From: Desmodus rotundus
Lineage: Eukaryota > Chordata > Mammalia > Chiroptera > Phyllostomidae
Length of the DNA: 64,000 nt
Direction: 5' to 3'
NCBI RefSeq assembly: GCF_022682495.2
Contig: NC_071393.1
Coordinates: 100,863,010-100,927,009, forward strand
This document shows, one piece after another, positions 12,965-24,410 of the stretch (the stretch's first letter is position 1; the number at the start of each line of letters is the position of its first letter). The position numbers and the translations under genes were made by a program. Below the pieces are notes generated by a model, which was not told the origin of the DNA, did no database searches, and was given only the letters and a program-made list of their open reading frames with translations.

Positions 12965-13065
12965 CTGAAAACCCTGAGATCCAGAAGGCACCTTAGAGAT
13001 TAGTGTTTAGTCTGACACTTTGGTTACTGAGAAGGAAGCTAACCATAGAGAAGATACCTGGGGTT
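12965..13065 (-). repeat. MIR3-like fragment
   Basis: 'aaggcaccttagagattag' followed by 'tgagaaggaagctaacc' resembles the antisense 'gggaccttagagatcatc...gaggaaactgagg' block of MIR3-type SINEs. Confidence 0.45.
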
Positions 13066-13279
13066 CTCACACGCCCATTTTACAGAGCTGGTTCTTGGTT
13101 CTAATCCTTATGTTCCTCATCTATGCTTCTTCCCTTGGGGCACATGCCCTCAAATCAGATAGTGTTTTAGCATCAAGCCCCCACTTCCTCTCCGTGCAGA
13201 GTACTCCCAGAGTGCTTTCAGATTTCATGCAACGACTCTAAAAGGTTCCATGAAAGAAGGCATGCATGAAGTGCTTTGT

Positions 13280-13440
13280 CTCCATTGCCTTGGAAACAAT
13301 CCCAAGAGGCAGGGATCACTGACCTCATTCTGTAGGAAGCTCAGGGAAGTTAAGGATCTTGTCAAAGGCAGCAAAGCTAGTCAACTTGGGAAGTGACAAA
13401 TAAATTCAGTAGTCTGACTCAAAGTCAATGCTCCTTCACC
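13280..13440 (-). repeat. MIR SINE fragment, antisense
   Basis: 'cccaagaggcagggatcact', 'tcagggaagttaaggatctt' and 'agtctgactcaaagtcaatg' follow antisense MIR order. Confidence 0.6.
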
Positions 13441-13552
13441 CCTATGGTGAAAACACCCAGATTTCACAGTGAGCTGCTTCCTGAATAAGTTTCTCCAAAT
13501 TATGGAGAATCTGCTTTTCCCTGTCCTAGAGTTCTGATCCCCCCAGTTTCCA

Positions 13553-13861
13553 TACACTCCATACACACAGATAGTACACTGCACACAGTGAATGTCTGCA
13601 AGTCTATTGATTGAATAGAGGTCTAGTTGTGAACCAAATTTTCTGTGTACAGAACTGTGTCCAGAAAGTCCTCAGAGAAAGCTAAGACAAAGAGAGTTTG
13701 CTGGACTGGGACCTACAGGCACTGAATCTGTTCTTGACTCTTTTCTACTCTTAACTTTTTGTGCAGGATTTGGGTATCTCAGACGAAAAATATACTTAAT
13801 CCCTTCCTTTGCACAGCTCCAGTGGGTTGTTGTAGGATTAATTAAGATATATGTCAAAGTG
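13553..13861 (+). repeat. Local direct duplication, upstream copy
   Basis: This 309-base stretch recurs in the same orientation at 14975-15272. Shared landmarks in order are 'tacactccatacac', 'ttgattgaatag', 'ccagaaagtc', 'ttcttgact', 'aactttttgtgca', 'gatttgggtat' and 'gtcaaagt'. Its last 100 bases resemble a MIR 3' half ('gggttgttgtaggattaatt'), but the earlier part does not, so the match extends beyond a common SINE. Confidence 0.8.
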
Positions 13862-14489
13862 TATATCTTGAGGGGCTCAGTATAACACTTACACCCCCAC
13901 TCAGGAAGAAGGGTTAGTTCCACTGGATCCCTTGTAGTAGGGTGAGGCATTTCCCTTTGGGAGCTCAGCTCTGGACGCCTGTAGCCTCTTTTAGGTTGCT
14001 CTGGGAAGTCCATTAGGCCAGAGACTAGAGACAGGAAAGATCAAGGAGAGTGAAAAATCACTATGTGGCACTAGAAAGTGACAACAAGGAAGACAGTATC
14101 TTCCACCCCTTTCCCCTTAAGAACCAAATACCAGGAGGAAGGCTTGAAGTGCAGCAAGAGCGACATAGCTAGGGCTAAAATTTTAAAGGCACTTAACAGC
14201 TCACCTATTCTCCCATTATGACTCTGGCTCAAGCCAAGCTCACATGGAGGATTTTATAAATGAAGATGAATCGTTTCATAAACCTCAGTAGTGTCCCAGA
14301 CCATGACTATTGAATGGTGTGAGGAGAAGGCATTTGAGGAGAGCTTGGGGTTGGAAATAAACTGTCTGCCTTCTGGGCTCTTGGGGTTATGAACACCAAG
14401 TCCTGATGGGGTGGAATGAAGATTGGAAAGGAGACTCTGGAACTGGAGAATTAGGTTCTTTTTGCATGCAAGCATAGTTCTTTGTGAGT

Positions 14490-14960
14490 GCTTTTACATT
14501 ACAATGTTTTCATTTATAAGCAATAGGAAAACCAATTCAAGCTAGCTCATACAATAAGGTTATTCTTCAGCTTCATATGTGAGGGAAGTCAGAAGTAGGG
14601 GTGGGCTTTAGCATTAGTAGATCCAGAAGTTCTATGATGTCATCAAGGACTTAGCTTCTTTTCATCTTCCACTGTGCTTTCCACAGTGTCAGTTTAGCCC
14701 TAAGGCAGTTCCTCCTGGGGCTGTGGGAGGGCTGCCAGTAGCAATCAGCAGGGAACGTCTGCTTTCCTGTTGCTCTCTCTTCAGAGTGAGAAAGCAATTC
14801 CTCAGAAGCCTCCAGAAAAAATCTCTCTTTGGTTTCATGCCCATTCCTAAACCAGTCACTGTCATGGGGTATAGCATAACCCTCTGCACTACTGGCAATT
14901 CTGCAAGCTGCTCTGACACCATCCAGGAGAGAGGGGATGGCATGGATGTGGCCTATCAAT
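14490..14960 (+). repeat. Old interspersed repeat, second of three similar copies
   Basis: 'ccaattcaagctagctcata' and 'gaagtaggggtgggctttag', then 'atgcccattcctaaaccagt' and 'cactgtcatggggta', match the layout of an ancient mammalian family that I recognise but cannot name. It lies between the two copies of the local duplication. Overlapping frames on both strands are noncoding shadows. Confidence 0.45.
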
Positions 14961-14974
14961 CACAACATCCACTA

Positions 14975-15272
14975 TACACTCCATACACCTAGATAATAAA
15001 TTGCACATAGCCAATGTCCACAAGCCTGTTGATTGAATAGAAGTCTAGACTGTGAACTGAATTTCCTATGTATAGAACCGGGTCCAGAAAGTCACCAAAA
15101 AAAGACTAAGACTGGGCTGGGATCTGGAGGCACTGCATTCTATTCTTGACTATTTTCTACTCTAACTTTTTGTGCAAGATTTGGGTATTCCATACACAAA
15201 ATATATTTAATCCCCTCCTTTGCATAGCTCCAACAGGTTGTTTTAAGATTAAATAAGATATGTGTCAAAGTA
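14975..15272 (+). repeat. Local direct duplication, downstream copy
   Basis: Second copy of the unit at 13553. It lacks about 12 bases present in the first copy after 'gactaagac' and carries many substitutions, giving roughly four in five bases shared by eye. It is old enough to have drifted but keeps alignment end to end. Confidence 0.8.
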
Positions 15273-15426
15273 CTTTAATTTCTTAGGAAGAAAGAAAATG
15301 TGCAATTTATTGTTATTTCATAATATTTTGTAACAAGATAGGAATTTTTCAAGTACATGAAAATCATCTCTTATTAAAATAAAAATCTCCTGCAATGACA
15401 GGTGACCAGAAGTACTACTTTTTGAA

Positions 15427-15427
15427 C

Positions 15428-15460
<33 letters not shown>
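15427..15460. repeat. (AAT)n microsatellite
   Basis: Eleven or so AAT units in uninterrupted register. A minus-strand frame reading through it encodes a tyrosine run and is an artefact of the repeat. Confidence 0.95.
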
Positions 15461-16689
15461 CACTAAGCAGCATGGGGGTAACCGGGAACCACCCATGTCT
15501 CTGAGTCAGTTCTTGGCCCATCTTTCTTGGGCTTAAGACTTTCCATTTGATTTAGTGAGGATTCTGTTAGAACTTCATTCTTTGGCTTCTCTGTCTGCTC
15601 TTAGGGGATTTGAGCTTGTTGCCACTTTGATATCAGATAATACAACACTTTTATTAAGTTCATCAGTTGGCTGGCTCTCTGTCCTGGGGGCCAGAATGTG
15701 TTGGTCTATTATCAGGACTGTGTTCCAGTACTTCTCAGAGCAGCTGTTTTCAAACACATTCTTGGGCTCATACTTAAAGTATGAGGTTAATCCATTTGTT
15801 CATTCAACTATCTGTTGATGTAATCTTGATCACTATCAAACCCTAACATATTTAGTAGGCCTAGATCCAGGAATAGCACTGAGCTATGCTTTGATCAGAA
15901 GGAATTACTCAGACATGTTGCCTCTGGGTGTGACCCTCGGTGCCCCGAGGGAGAGCACATTGTGCTTCATTCTTTCATTGCTACGTTTACCACCTGCAAC
16001 TCCTATTTTTTAAGTGCCCTTCATTATACCGATGATGGCCTAGTTAACCCAATCAGCACATTAGACTTCCTAGCCTTCAGCTGCCCCATGAGCCCTTGAA
16101 AGGGATATTGTAAGCATTATGAGTGCTTTACAGGATTGGGAAAACCTAGGCCCAACTGCAAGAAAGTCAGTGTTTGGACCATTGTCTGCTCCGTACGCAC
16201 CTATTTGTTGTCATGGCTCCTCAGCAATAAGTCAAAAATTTCTAGATCATGTCCTTCCTCCTGTTCAATTATAATCCTTCCTATATATCCCATAACCTGT
16301 AAATTACCTTGTAAACTATCACCAGTACACCCTATATAAACTAACAAGAGAAAAAGAGAAGAAAAGTTATTTTAAAAATAGAGATTATATAGATATATAT
16401 TGTATACATAACATATAGAAATAAAATTTCCATTTAAAAATGCATATACATTTTATATGATATAACAAGAAAACATAAAATACAGGTAGACATTATTGTT
16501 CACATATTTGCAGCTGGTTAAAAAACTATAGTTAGTGTTTATGAGTTCCTTATTCTATTACTCATTCCATGTTCTCTTTGCTTTGAGGCATTTTTTCCTC
16601 TAGTGGGTTAAATTATACCTTCATACTTGAAAGTTCTGAGACCTTGATGATCTTGCATGTTTAAAGTTGTAATCTTCCACTGAGTTTTC
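15461..16689. other. Unassigned sequence, AT-rich toward the end
   Basis: No gene seen. From about 16340 to 16500 the sequence becomes strongly A/T-rich. 'tgaccctcggtgccccgagg' near 15930 contains a small GC-rich hairpin ('cctcggtgccccgagg') that is otherwise unexplained. Confidence 0.4.
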
Positions 16690-17160
16690 TAATCTTTGGA
16701 GACTGGTACTATTTCTTCCCTAAATATTAGAAGAATTCACTGGGGATGACATCTGGGCTTGGAGTTTTCTTTCTGAAAAGTTTAAATTACAAATTCAATT
16801 TCTTGAATACATATAGAGCTATTTAGATTTTTTAAATTCTTTGGAGGCTATTTTGGTAACTTTTTTTTTGAGGAAATTGTGCATTTATTCAGAACTTTCC
16901 AATTGCTTACCATACAGTATTATCTTTTTAATGTTTGTAGAATCTATAGGATGAGCCAATACAAGAATCTTGAGTTGCATTGCAGTATTATGCTACTACA
17001 AGTTTTGGTGTGCTATATTCCATTAACATTCAGCTTTAAATGTTTTCTAATTTCCACTGAGAATTTTTTCATTCATAGATTATTTGTAAGTGTATTGCTT
17101 AATTTCCAGATATTTAGGTATTTAGGTATTTCTGTTATCTTATTGTTACTGATATGTACA
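16690..17160 (-). mobile_element. Old L1 ORF2 fragment, antisense
   Basis: Phrases such as 'agaagaattcactggggatg' and 'acatctgggcttggagtttt', then 'ttcattcatagattatttg' with 'aatttccagatatttaggta', are antisense L1 ORF2 reverse-transcriptase-region sequence. It is degenerate, with no open frame in sense. It abuts a TACATA microsatellite and the inverted repeat. Confidence 0.7.
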
Positions 17161-17190
17161 TATACATATACATATACATACATGGTTTAA

Positions 17191-17462
17191 GGTATCAGAA
17201 AGCTACCAAGGCAGCCAGGACCTGAGGGGAGGGAAACCCATCAAGGTGAGCCAAGAAATTCTGTGCTATTTTTCTCATGATGCCTTTGCTGAAATCTAAG
17301 CAATGGGCTGGAAAGCTTGGAAAACAGTAAAAAGTAGCTGTTAAGAGTCAGAGAAGTGGAGTAGCTCTTCACTGCCTCTCAGGGTTGGGGAGTGAAATTC
17401 TGGAGATCAGGGTTACCAGGCAGCCAGATTGCGAGGCTAGAAATCCCAGAGGAGAAGGAAGG
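17191..17462 (+). repeat. Long inverted repeat, left arm
   Basis: The reverse complement of 18152-18435 aligns to this arm almost without break. Long identical blocks include 'ccaagaaattctgtgctatt', 'tgctgaaatctaagcaatgg' and 'aaaacagtaaaaagtagctg'. The clearest difference is about 14 extra bases in the right arm near 'tttctcatga'. By eye identity is well above 90 percent. It is an inverted copy of part of the antisense L1-like block that follows. Confidence 0.93.
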
Positions 17463-17468
17463 CATATC

Positions 17469-17514
17469 GTGTGTGTGTGTGTATGTATGTATACATACAT
17501 ACACACACACACAC
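17469..17514. repeat. Perfectly palindromic TG/TATG/CA microsatellite
   Basis: A (TG)n run passes through 'gtatgtatgtatacatacat' into a (CA)n run, making a 46-base perfect self-complementary sequence centred between 17491 and 17492. More CA repeat continues to about 17530. It lies at the base of the loop, next to the left arm of the inverted repeat. Confidence 0.9.
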
Positions 17515-17589
17515 ATACACACACACACATATATACATGACATTTTGTTCAGATTGTCTATGTCTTCACTCATGTTTGTTCTTGATTCT

Positions 17590-18540
17590 CTCCGTTACTG
17601 AGAAAGGTATATTAAAGTACATATTAATCACAGTTTAACATCTGTAACTCACAACTTTATTATCTGGATCCCCTGTGGAGCTACCTCTAGGTTTCCCTGC
17701 TTGATTCTTTTTCTTGATAAATGCTGGATATTGTGTAGAATATGTTATAGAGGATCTGTTTGATGTTATCTTTCTCCAAAGAGAGTTTTCTTTAGATTTT
17801 GGCAGGCAGTTACAATAGGAGTAAATCACTTAATCCAATCAGGGACTGATCTGATTCAAGACTGAGTTTCACATTGTAAGGCTTGATGTATTTCTAGTGT
17901 GTTCTTATTCCTAGGGTATAGTTTTTGGGGCAATCCTGAAGCTTTTGGTGTTTATCAGAGAGCTCAACCTTGGTGGGCTCTATACTCCAAATTCAATCTC
18001 CTCAGTGCTGTGAACTACTGATAGTTCTGTTTAATGTCTCAACCCCCCTTTCAGCCTCCACTTTCAGCTGGAAGTTTCCACCTATAGGTTTGTGCTACTT
18101 GTGAAAGCCTCCAGGAAAATAGCAGGTGAGTGCCTGGCACACTTAAATGTGCTTTCCTTTCCTCTGGGATTTCTAGCCTCGCAATCTGGCTGCCTGGTAA
18201 CCCCGATCTCCAGAATTTCACTCCCCAACCCTGAGAGGCAGTGAAGAGCTACTCAACTTCTCTGACTCTTAACAGCTACTTTTTACTGTTTTCCAAGCCT
18301 TCCAGCCCATTGCTTAGATTTCAGCAAAGGCATCAGGAGAAAAATTCATGAGAAATAATAGCACAGAATTTCTTGGCTCACCTTGATGGGTTTCCTTCCC
18401 TCAGGTTATGGCTGCCTTAGTAGCTCTTTGATGCCTTAAAACCATTTTTAATTTGTTCAAGATTTTCTAATGGTTGCTGGGTGGAATGATCTACCAGTTA
18501 GGCTTCATAATCTGATGTGAAATTCTCCCAATAGCCTTCC
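17590..18540 (-). mobile_element. Old L1 untranslated-region-like block, antisense
   Basis: Phrases such as 'tctttctccaaagagagtt', 'ttttggcaggcagttacaat', 'gagagctcaaccttggtggg' and 'aaatagcaggtgagtgcc' fit an antisense L1M/HAL1-type untranslated region that I recognise only approximately. The right arm of the inverted repeat is part of it, so the left arm is the extra copy. No coding frame survives. Confidence 0.5.
18152..18435 (-). repeat. Long inverted repeat, right arm
   Basis: Reverse complement of 17191-17462 with one insertion of about 14 bases and scattered substitutions. The loop between arms is about 690 bases. A transcript crossing both arms could fold into a long RNA duplex. Confidence 0.93.
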
Positions 18541-19105
18541 TGGGCATGGCAATGCTAAGAGATAAACCAGATACTCTCCTTATACACTCTCTTGCCACCA
18601 TTGTGTGGCAACAACCCTTATTAGGCAGGCTCTGTTACTCAGTTAAGAATCAAATTCCACATTTCCTTTAGAATGTTTATCCCTTTAAGAAAAGGAGCAA
18701 GAAGTAAGCAGATGGTGATCTCAGTTTCCAATCCAATGAAAAAATTGTTTTGTATCTATGGAAAAATCCCTTCCTTTGATACCAAGATCTCTAATATAGC
18801 AGAGTCGTGTTGTGGGGATGGTAGAGCAAACATTTTTAAGTGAATCATTAGATAAAATAATGAGAGCTGATACCCATGTTCCATACCCTGATTCCCAGAC
18901 CAATGTATTCTGGCTAGGGGAGAATCATCATTTTTATTGGATACTGATTCAGAGAATAAGCCACCTCCTAAAAAAATACCATCCCAGCCTAACTAGGTTG
19001 GGTGTGGTACCTCAGCTGAACTTGTAAGTGACACTAAAATAATTCATCCAACTATACAATACATTCAACTCTTCTTTGTGTGAGGTTTACAGTACATTGC
19101 CTGAA
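18541..19105. other. Unassigned intergenic sequence
   Basis: No gene or nameable repeat is seen. Confidence 0.4.
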
Positions 19106-19109
19106 ATAA

Positions 19110-19345
19110 TTGGCTCTCGGGAGGGGAAGATTCACCCACTAGGGGACATCTAGCAATGCCTGGAGATGATTGGGATTATTATGACTTTTGTATGTGTGTG
19201 TGTTGGTGGGGGTATCACTGGCATCTAATGATGACAGACAGAGGACGACAGAGATGATGCTAAGCACCCTGTGATGCACAGGACCGACTTGTGCAACAAA
19301 GAATCATCCAACATGTCAATAATGTTAAGACGCAGTGCTTTAATG
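19110..19345 (+). mobile_element. MER20-like nonautonomous hAT-Charlie element
   Basis: 'aggggacatctagcaatgcc', 'tggagatgattgggattatt', 'tatcactggcatctaatgat', 'gatgctaagcaccctgtgat', 'gcacaggaccgacttgtgca' and 'atgtcaataatgttaagac' follow MER20 from end to end. MER20 copies in placental mammals have been reported as regulatory elements in endometrial cells; nothing here shows that this copy is active. Confidence 0.75.
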
Positions 19346-20639
19346 AGTTCCTTGGTCAGAAACAGTGTTGCACAGCTTAAAAATCACTGAGGGTAGAGCA
19401 TTTAGTAACTTTGGCTCATTGGAAAATTATTTTCTACCCTCCTTGGTCCAACACCTTACTTAGAAGCCATTCCCTCACACATTTCTACATTTTTCCCATA
19501 CACGTTAACAATATCTTTCATGTCTCCTTCTGGAGTTCAGGTGCAATTGTCCTTCTAACCCCAGTCTTAGAACTTCCCAGATCCCATAAGAAGACCATTT
19601 TCTTCACTTTTCTCTGCATGTTCTGGTTTTTAGCTTACGTGGTTCCATTTAGTCACAAAGTAAACAGCTTGTTTTCTTTTTACTTTCCAGGAATTTGTTA
19701 AAATTTTTGGTACACTGGTAACCTCTCCTCCCTTCTCTCAATACTGTTATGGATTCAGACTCCTTTATAATTCTTCCAGTCATCTCAGAAGGATGACAAG
19801 GGAGGTATGTGCGTGCACTCAGTCTGCCATTTTGAATTGGATGCCCCTCATTCAGTTTCCAACCCCATATTCCACTAAACTATCCTATTGAATCTACAGA
19901 TTGCCAAATCTAACTGGCCCATTCTCAGCTTATTTTACTTGACCTTTCTGGAATTTGGCATTGCTGATTATATTGCTGAAAGGCTTTCTTCTTGAAAGCC
20001 TTTCAATCTTTCCCTTCAAATACTTGACACTTGGTTGGTTCTTTGACTTCTTTCTTCAGCCTCTTTTATAAGATTCCATATCCTCTTCTTAATCCCTAAA
20101 ACACTGGTTTTATTAAGTTCTGATCTTTGTTCTTTATTTTCTTCTTTCATTGTTCGCCCAGAGGTGGGAGAAAAATCAGATAAGACTAAAATGAGGATTG
20201 GACACATCATCAACAAGCCTGTATACTAGAACATGAATCCATACTTCAAACCTATAATTTCCATTTATAATTCTATGCCCAACCAAATTATTGGTGCAAA
20301 ATAAGGACATATTCAAGCATGTTAAGACTGCTACAGTCATTAATGCAATCTTCATGCTTATGACTTCTAAATCTATACAATTAGCCCAGACCCTGACACT
20401 TAGTTCCCAACTTATTTAATTACCTGCTAAATAGCTCCATCTGCATATGCCAAAACTCCCTAACTTAGTATGTTCAAAACTGAACTGACCAACGTACCTG
20501 ATAAAATTTACTCCTTGTATTATACATTTTATTTTAGCAAATTATACCATTATCCACTCACTAGACTTTCAGTGATTGCTAAATTCTTCTTCTCTCCCAT
20601 CACCAAGAGAAGTAAGTCATCAAGTCTTCTCGGTTCCAT
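19346..20639. other. Unassigned sequence, possibly including old LINE relics
   Basis: 20300-20640 has the pyrimidine-rich texture of ancient LINE 3' regions ('tgttcaaaactgaactgacc' resembles a common old repeat block) but I cannot place it. No gene is seen. Confidence 0.35.
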
Positions 20640-21310
20640 CTAATGCGTGTTTTTCATAGCCATTCAGTCTCCCCCCACCTTACTGTTGCTTCCTTAATTC
20701 ATTCTCATCTTTTCTTATCTGGCCTCTCCATTTTCAATCCTGATCTACTCGAGTCCACCCTCTACACTATGGCAAGAATAATCTCTCTACAAGATAAAGA
20801 TGGTTATTTCTCTTCACTGATTCAAAGATTCAAGAGTTTCCCAGTTCTTACACTAAAACCTCAACTCTTTCATTTTGTGTCTTTCCTGACCATCTTCCCT
20901 TTCTTACTTCTCCCTAGTCCCTACTTTCATTTTTTGCTCAAACTGTACTAAATCATACTATACATGTTTCATGCTGCATATTTTTACTTCCGTTATTCCC
21001 ATTGCCAAAAAAAGCTCTATCCCAATGTTGATTATAATCTAATCATGCCTCAAGACTTAAGGGAAGCATCAGCTTTTCTAAGGAAACATTTCTGAATCCC
21101 CATGCAACCCTGCTGTTCTTCTGTACAACTATGAATTTACATTTTGTATGTCCCTAGTATGCCCTGGAAACACCTGCTCCTGTTCCTGCTCTCTACTAAC
21201 CTGGGAATTCCTTAAAAGCATGGACCATGTCTTGCTTACACATATATAATCATTGCAGTCAATATTTATAAATGAATGGTAAATAAATAAGTGAATGAAT
21301 AAAGCCTTCA
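20640..21310 (+). repeat. L2 LINE 3' region
   Basis: The order of motifs fits the L2 3' end: 'agagtttcccagttcttaca', 'ctttcctgaccatcttccct', 'ctaaggaaacatttctgaat', 'cttaaaagcatggaccatgt' and a terminal 'gtgaatgaat' repeat. A frame of 102 codons at 20643-20951 reads through noncoding L2 sequence. Confidence 0.65.
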
Positions 21311-22870
21311 TTACTATCCTCTGTTCTGGATAATCCTTCTCCAAACTCAACAGTTATCCTTAAACTATTGCCTAATTCTCTCCTTACTTTAATAGACTAA
21401 TACCCCAGACTAGGGGCAAGGACATAACTTCCAGATATGTTTAAAAGGAATCTGAGGATATCAGGACATGTACTTGTTTTTGTTTATTTGTTTGTTTGTT
21501 TGTTTTTAACTTAATAAGCCCACAAGTCACACAGATAAGTCACACTGGACTTCTCCGTAGGATTGAAGCAGTAAAATAGTAAGGTCTCAGGGAGATGCCC
21601 TGGAGATAGGTTTGGGTAGCTTCTCAGGACCTCACCTACTATATAGTGGTACAAAAGAAGTGGCTGAGAATTCTCAGGCCCACAAGGAAGGCAGGGATAC
21701 AGAAGGGTAAGGAAACTAGTATATCAGAAAAGATCAGGATAGGATGTGAGAGTACCAGGACAAGGAAGAGGTAATGAAGAAGTTTATAGATTCCAGCCTG
21801 ACACTCCAAAGACCAGGAAGAAGACAGAACACACAATGGGTGCAACCACAAGAGAAGCCATAGCTTAGAGACCAGGTTAGATGAGAAGCCCAAACCAGAA
21901 ACCTCTCAGGGCTAGAGTTCTTTCTCAATGCTAGGAGAATGTGAAAGTCAGCCGGGGTGTTAGATTATCTCCAAGGAGAAAGAAAGGAGAAAAGGAAGGG
22001 GCAGAAGCTCTGGAAGTTGACATATAAACCAAATGTGACAATTAGATAGTGGCTGAAATAGTAACACTCAGATTGGCTGCACATCATTAATTCAACTATA
22101 AAGATCTGAATGGAATAGGACAACTTGTCTGTCCTAGGAAGACAGAAGAGAGCAAGAGAAAAGTTGTCAGTTATAGAAAGTAAAGAAGTTATCTTTCTCC
22201 TAATGTAGACATTTGAGTGACCCTGCTTCTACTCTCAGCTCTCCATGAGCCACACATAGCAGACATTCCAGGAGAGCCCTAACTTCAAAAGTTCTGTCTT
22301 TCGGATTGCTCTGATTGCATCGATTCTTCTGAGTCCATGTGTTCCGGGTCTGGGTTTAGAAGGTACTGCATTCTTAGTTCCATTATTGACTTGCCGCTAC
22401 TCCGCCCTCACACCAGGGAAAATGAATAGGTGGTAAGTTGCATTTTGCTTTCAAGTCTCTTTACTGTGCCCAGGAATTTGGTGTGGCACATGCTGAACAG
22501 ATTTATGTGCACTGATGTTTGAGAACTGAGACACATTTAAATTTGCACATTGGCCCTTTGGGAGAGGCGCTCTGCGCTGTTTCTCCACTTGTTTCATCAT
22601 TTCATTGTAATTAGGCATAACGAATATGACCCTCCAGTGGAAAACGGTGATAGGGATAAGAACACATTGTTAACCCTTGAGGGAAGCTTTTAGAAACTTC
22701 AAGGTTAGTTCAGGTCTTCAGTCAAATTAGCCTCTGGAAGTTTATATATAAATAAAAACAAACAGGAATCTCAAGAACCTCTTTGGTTGTTAGGAAGTGG
22801 TAGGAGGGGAAAGCTGTAATTAAGTTCCCTTTGTCATTAACCACTTCTCAGATAAATGATTATAAATTAC
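21311..22870. other. Unassigned intergenic sequence
   Basis: Contains a short (TTTG)n run near 21480-21505. No gene is recognised. 22480-22690 has a balanced, non-repetitive texture of the kind seen in conserved non-coding DNA (see findings). Confidence 0.4.
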
Positions 22871-22883
22871 TAGAATGTGTCTT

Positions 22884-22959
22884 TTTAAAAAAATTATTTT
22901 ATTGTTGTTCAATTATAGTTGTCTGCATTTAACTCCCCCAACCCCCCACCCCCACCCCA
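22884..22959 (-). mobile_element. Extremely short L1/HAL1 3'-end insertion
   Basis: On the minus strand this reads a G-rich tract, then 'gacaactataattgaacaac' and 'aataaaat' and an A-rich tail, the same end as the HAL1-like copies elsewhere in the window. It is flanked by perfect 13-base target-site duplications 'tagaatgtgtctt' at 22871-22883 and 22960-22972. It is a 5'-truncated retrotransposition event of only about 76 bases. Confidence 0.85.
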
Positions 22960-22972
22960 TAGAATGTGTCTT

Positions 22973-23780
22973 AACTGCTGATACTGTGAAGCCATAAAAA
23001 AAAACTACCCCTTGACTTGTTTTAGAAATTTGGTGTAAGAAATTGAAAAAGTAGAAGTTTTCAGGTTCAAACCCTGGCTTTCTTAAACTTATTAATAAGG
23101 CTTCTAAACTAATTGAAGTAGATGGTGCTTAAACTAAACCACACTCTGGCCTAACTCTCTTCTGCATCTCAGTTTTGCTGGAAGGAGAAAATAGATTTTC
23201 CAACATCATATTTAATTTCATTAGCTACTGTTGGTCTTTGGGAATCTACTTATAACACATGAAGATAAACACTCTCCCTGTGATAAGGCAATGTTTATAA
23301 ACTACGTTTAGGATGAAAGAGAGCCCTGAACTGATGTGTTTTTATTGTGGGGTTAATGGTGCTTTACTAATCCCCTTTCTGTGGGCCAGCAAGGCGCAGG
23401 CATTCGAGCATTTTTGGTGACTCTCACATATTTGCCTTCCTAAGCATTGTAATAAGAGGAAGCCCTTTCCCTTGCTCAGGACCAAGAAATGATGCCCCTC
23501 CTCCCCCTGGAATGGGTCTTTTGTGCAGCAAAAATAGAAACATACAGACTTTTAAAAACTTGTGAGGGTGAATGAAAGATATTTTCCCCTTTCATAACTG
23601 AACCCTTTATACAGGGGTCTCCTCTCTTCTTTTTCGTCTCCCTGCCATGGATGTGAGTCTCTTCTCTGCTGAGGAGGGAGGGAAGGGATTCTACTTCTAT
23701 GGGGTGGAATGGCCATTGCCAGTGTGGGCTTCCCCGCTTCTTCCCAGGAAAGGACTGAAGCCTGAAAGAAAATATACTGT
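22973..23780. other. Unassigned intergenic sequence
   Basis: No repeat family is recognised. A forward frame of 77 codons at 23647-23880 has no domain and runs into an L1 fragment. Confidence 0.4.
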
Positions 23781-23784
23781 TAAA

Positions 23785-24410
23785 TATTTCAAAGCTACAG
23801 AAAGGTGTAAGGAATTACACAGTGAACACCCATGTGTACACCACCCAGCCAAAGAAATAAATCCTTACGAATATAGTTGAAGCCACTATGCACATCCCAT
23901 ACCCCATCCTATTATTTCCCCTTCCAGATGCAAGTCTTTGGCTTTCCTTATACATGCATGTGTCCCTAAACAAAAAAATTGTGTTATTTTACAATTTTTA
24001 GACTGTCTAAGGAGAATCCTGCTGTATAGATGTAGATATAGATACAGACACAGATATTGAGATAGATATTCTTTTGCAACTTGCCTGTTTGTTTTTGAGT
24101 TTTATCCATGTGGATAAAGTTTTTGTATTATTTTAAATTTATTTTTATTGAGATATAATTGAATAGAACATTGTATAAGTTTAATGTGTACAAAGTGTTG
24201 GTTGGTTTGACCTAGTTGTATATTGCAATATGATTACTACCATACCATTAGCCAACATGTCTATCATGTCACATCATTATTATTTCTTTTTTGTAATAAA
24301 GTTTTATCATGCACATTTTTTCTATTCCATCATTTCTACTGTGTGATGTATAGCTATACCACAATTTACCTCTTTATGGAAGCTCTTCTTTCCTAAATGA
24401 TACAGCAATA
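23785..24410 (-). mobile_element. Old L1 fragments, antisense and nested
   Basis: The outer part shows 'gtgaacacccatgtgtacac' and 'tgcctgtttgtttttgagtt', and resumes after about 24290 with 'tagctataccacaatttacc', all antisense L1M sequence. A second L1 3' end ('tttttattgagatataattg', 'accataccattagcc') sits inside it at about 24122-24290. Both are heavily mutated. Confidence 0.65.

Noticed and set aside
15318..15521. Minus-strand frame with a polytyrosine run
   Set aside because: It is the translation of the (AAT)n microsatellite.
17463..17545. CRISPR-like regularly spaced repeats
   Set aside because: Simple dinucleotide and tetranucleotide microsatellite in mammalian DNA; no spacers.
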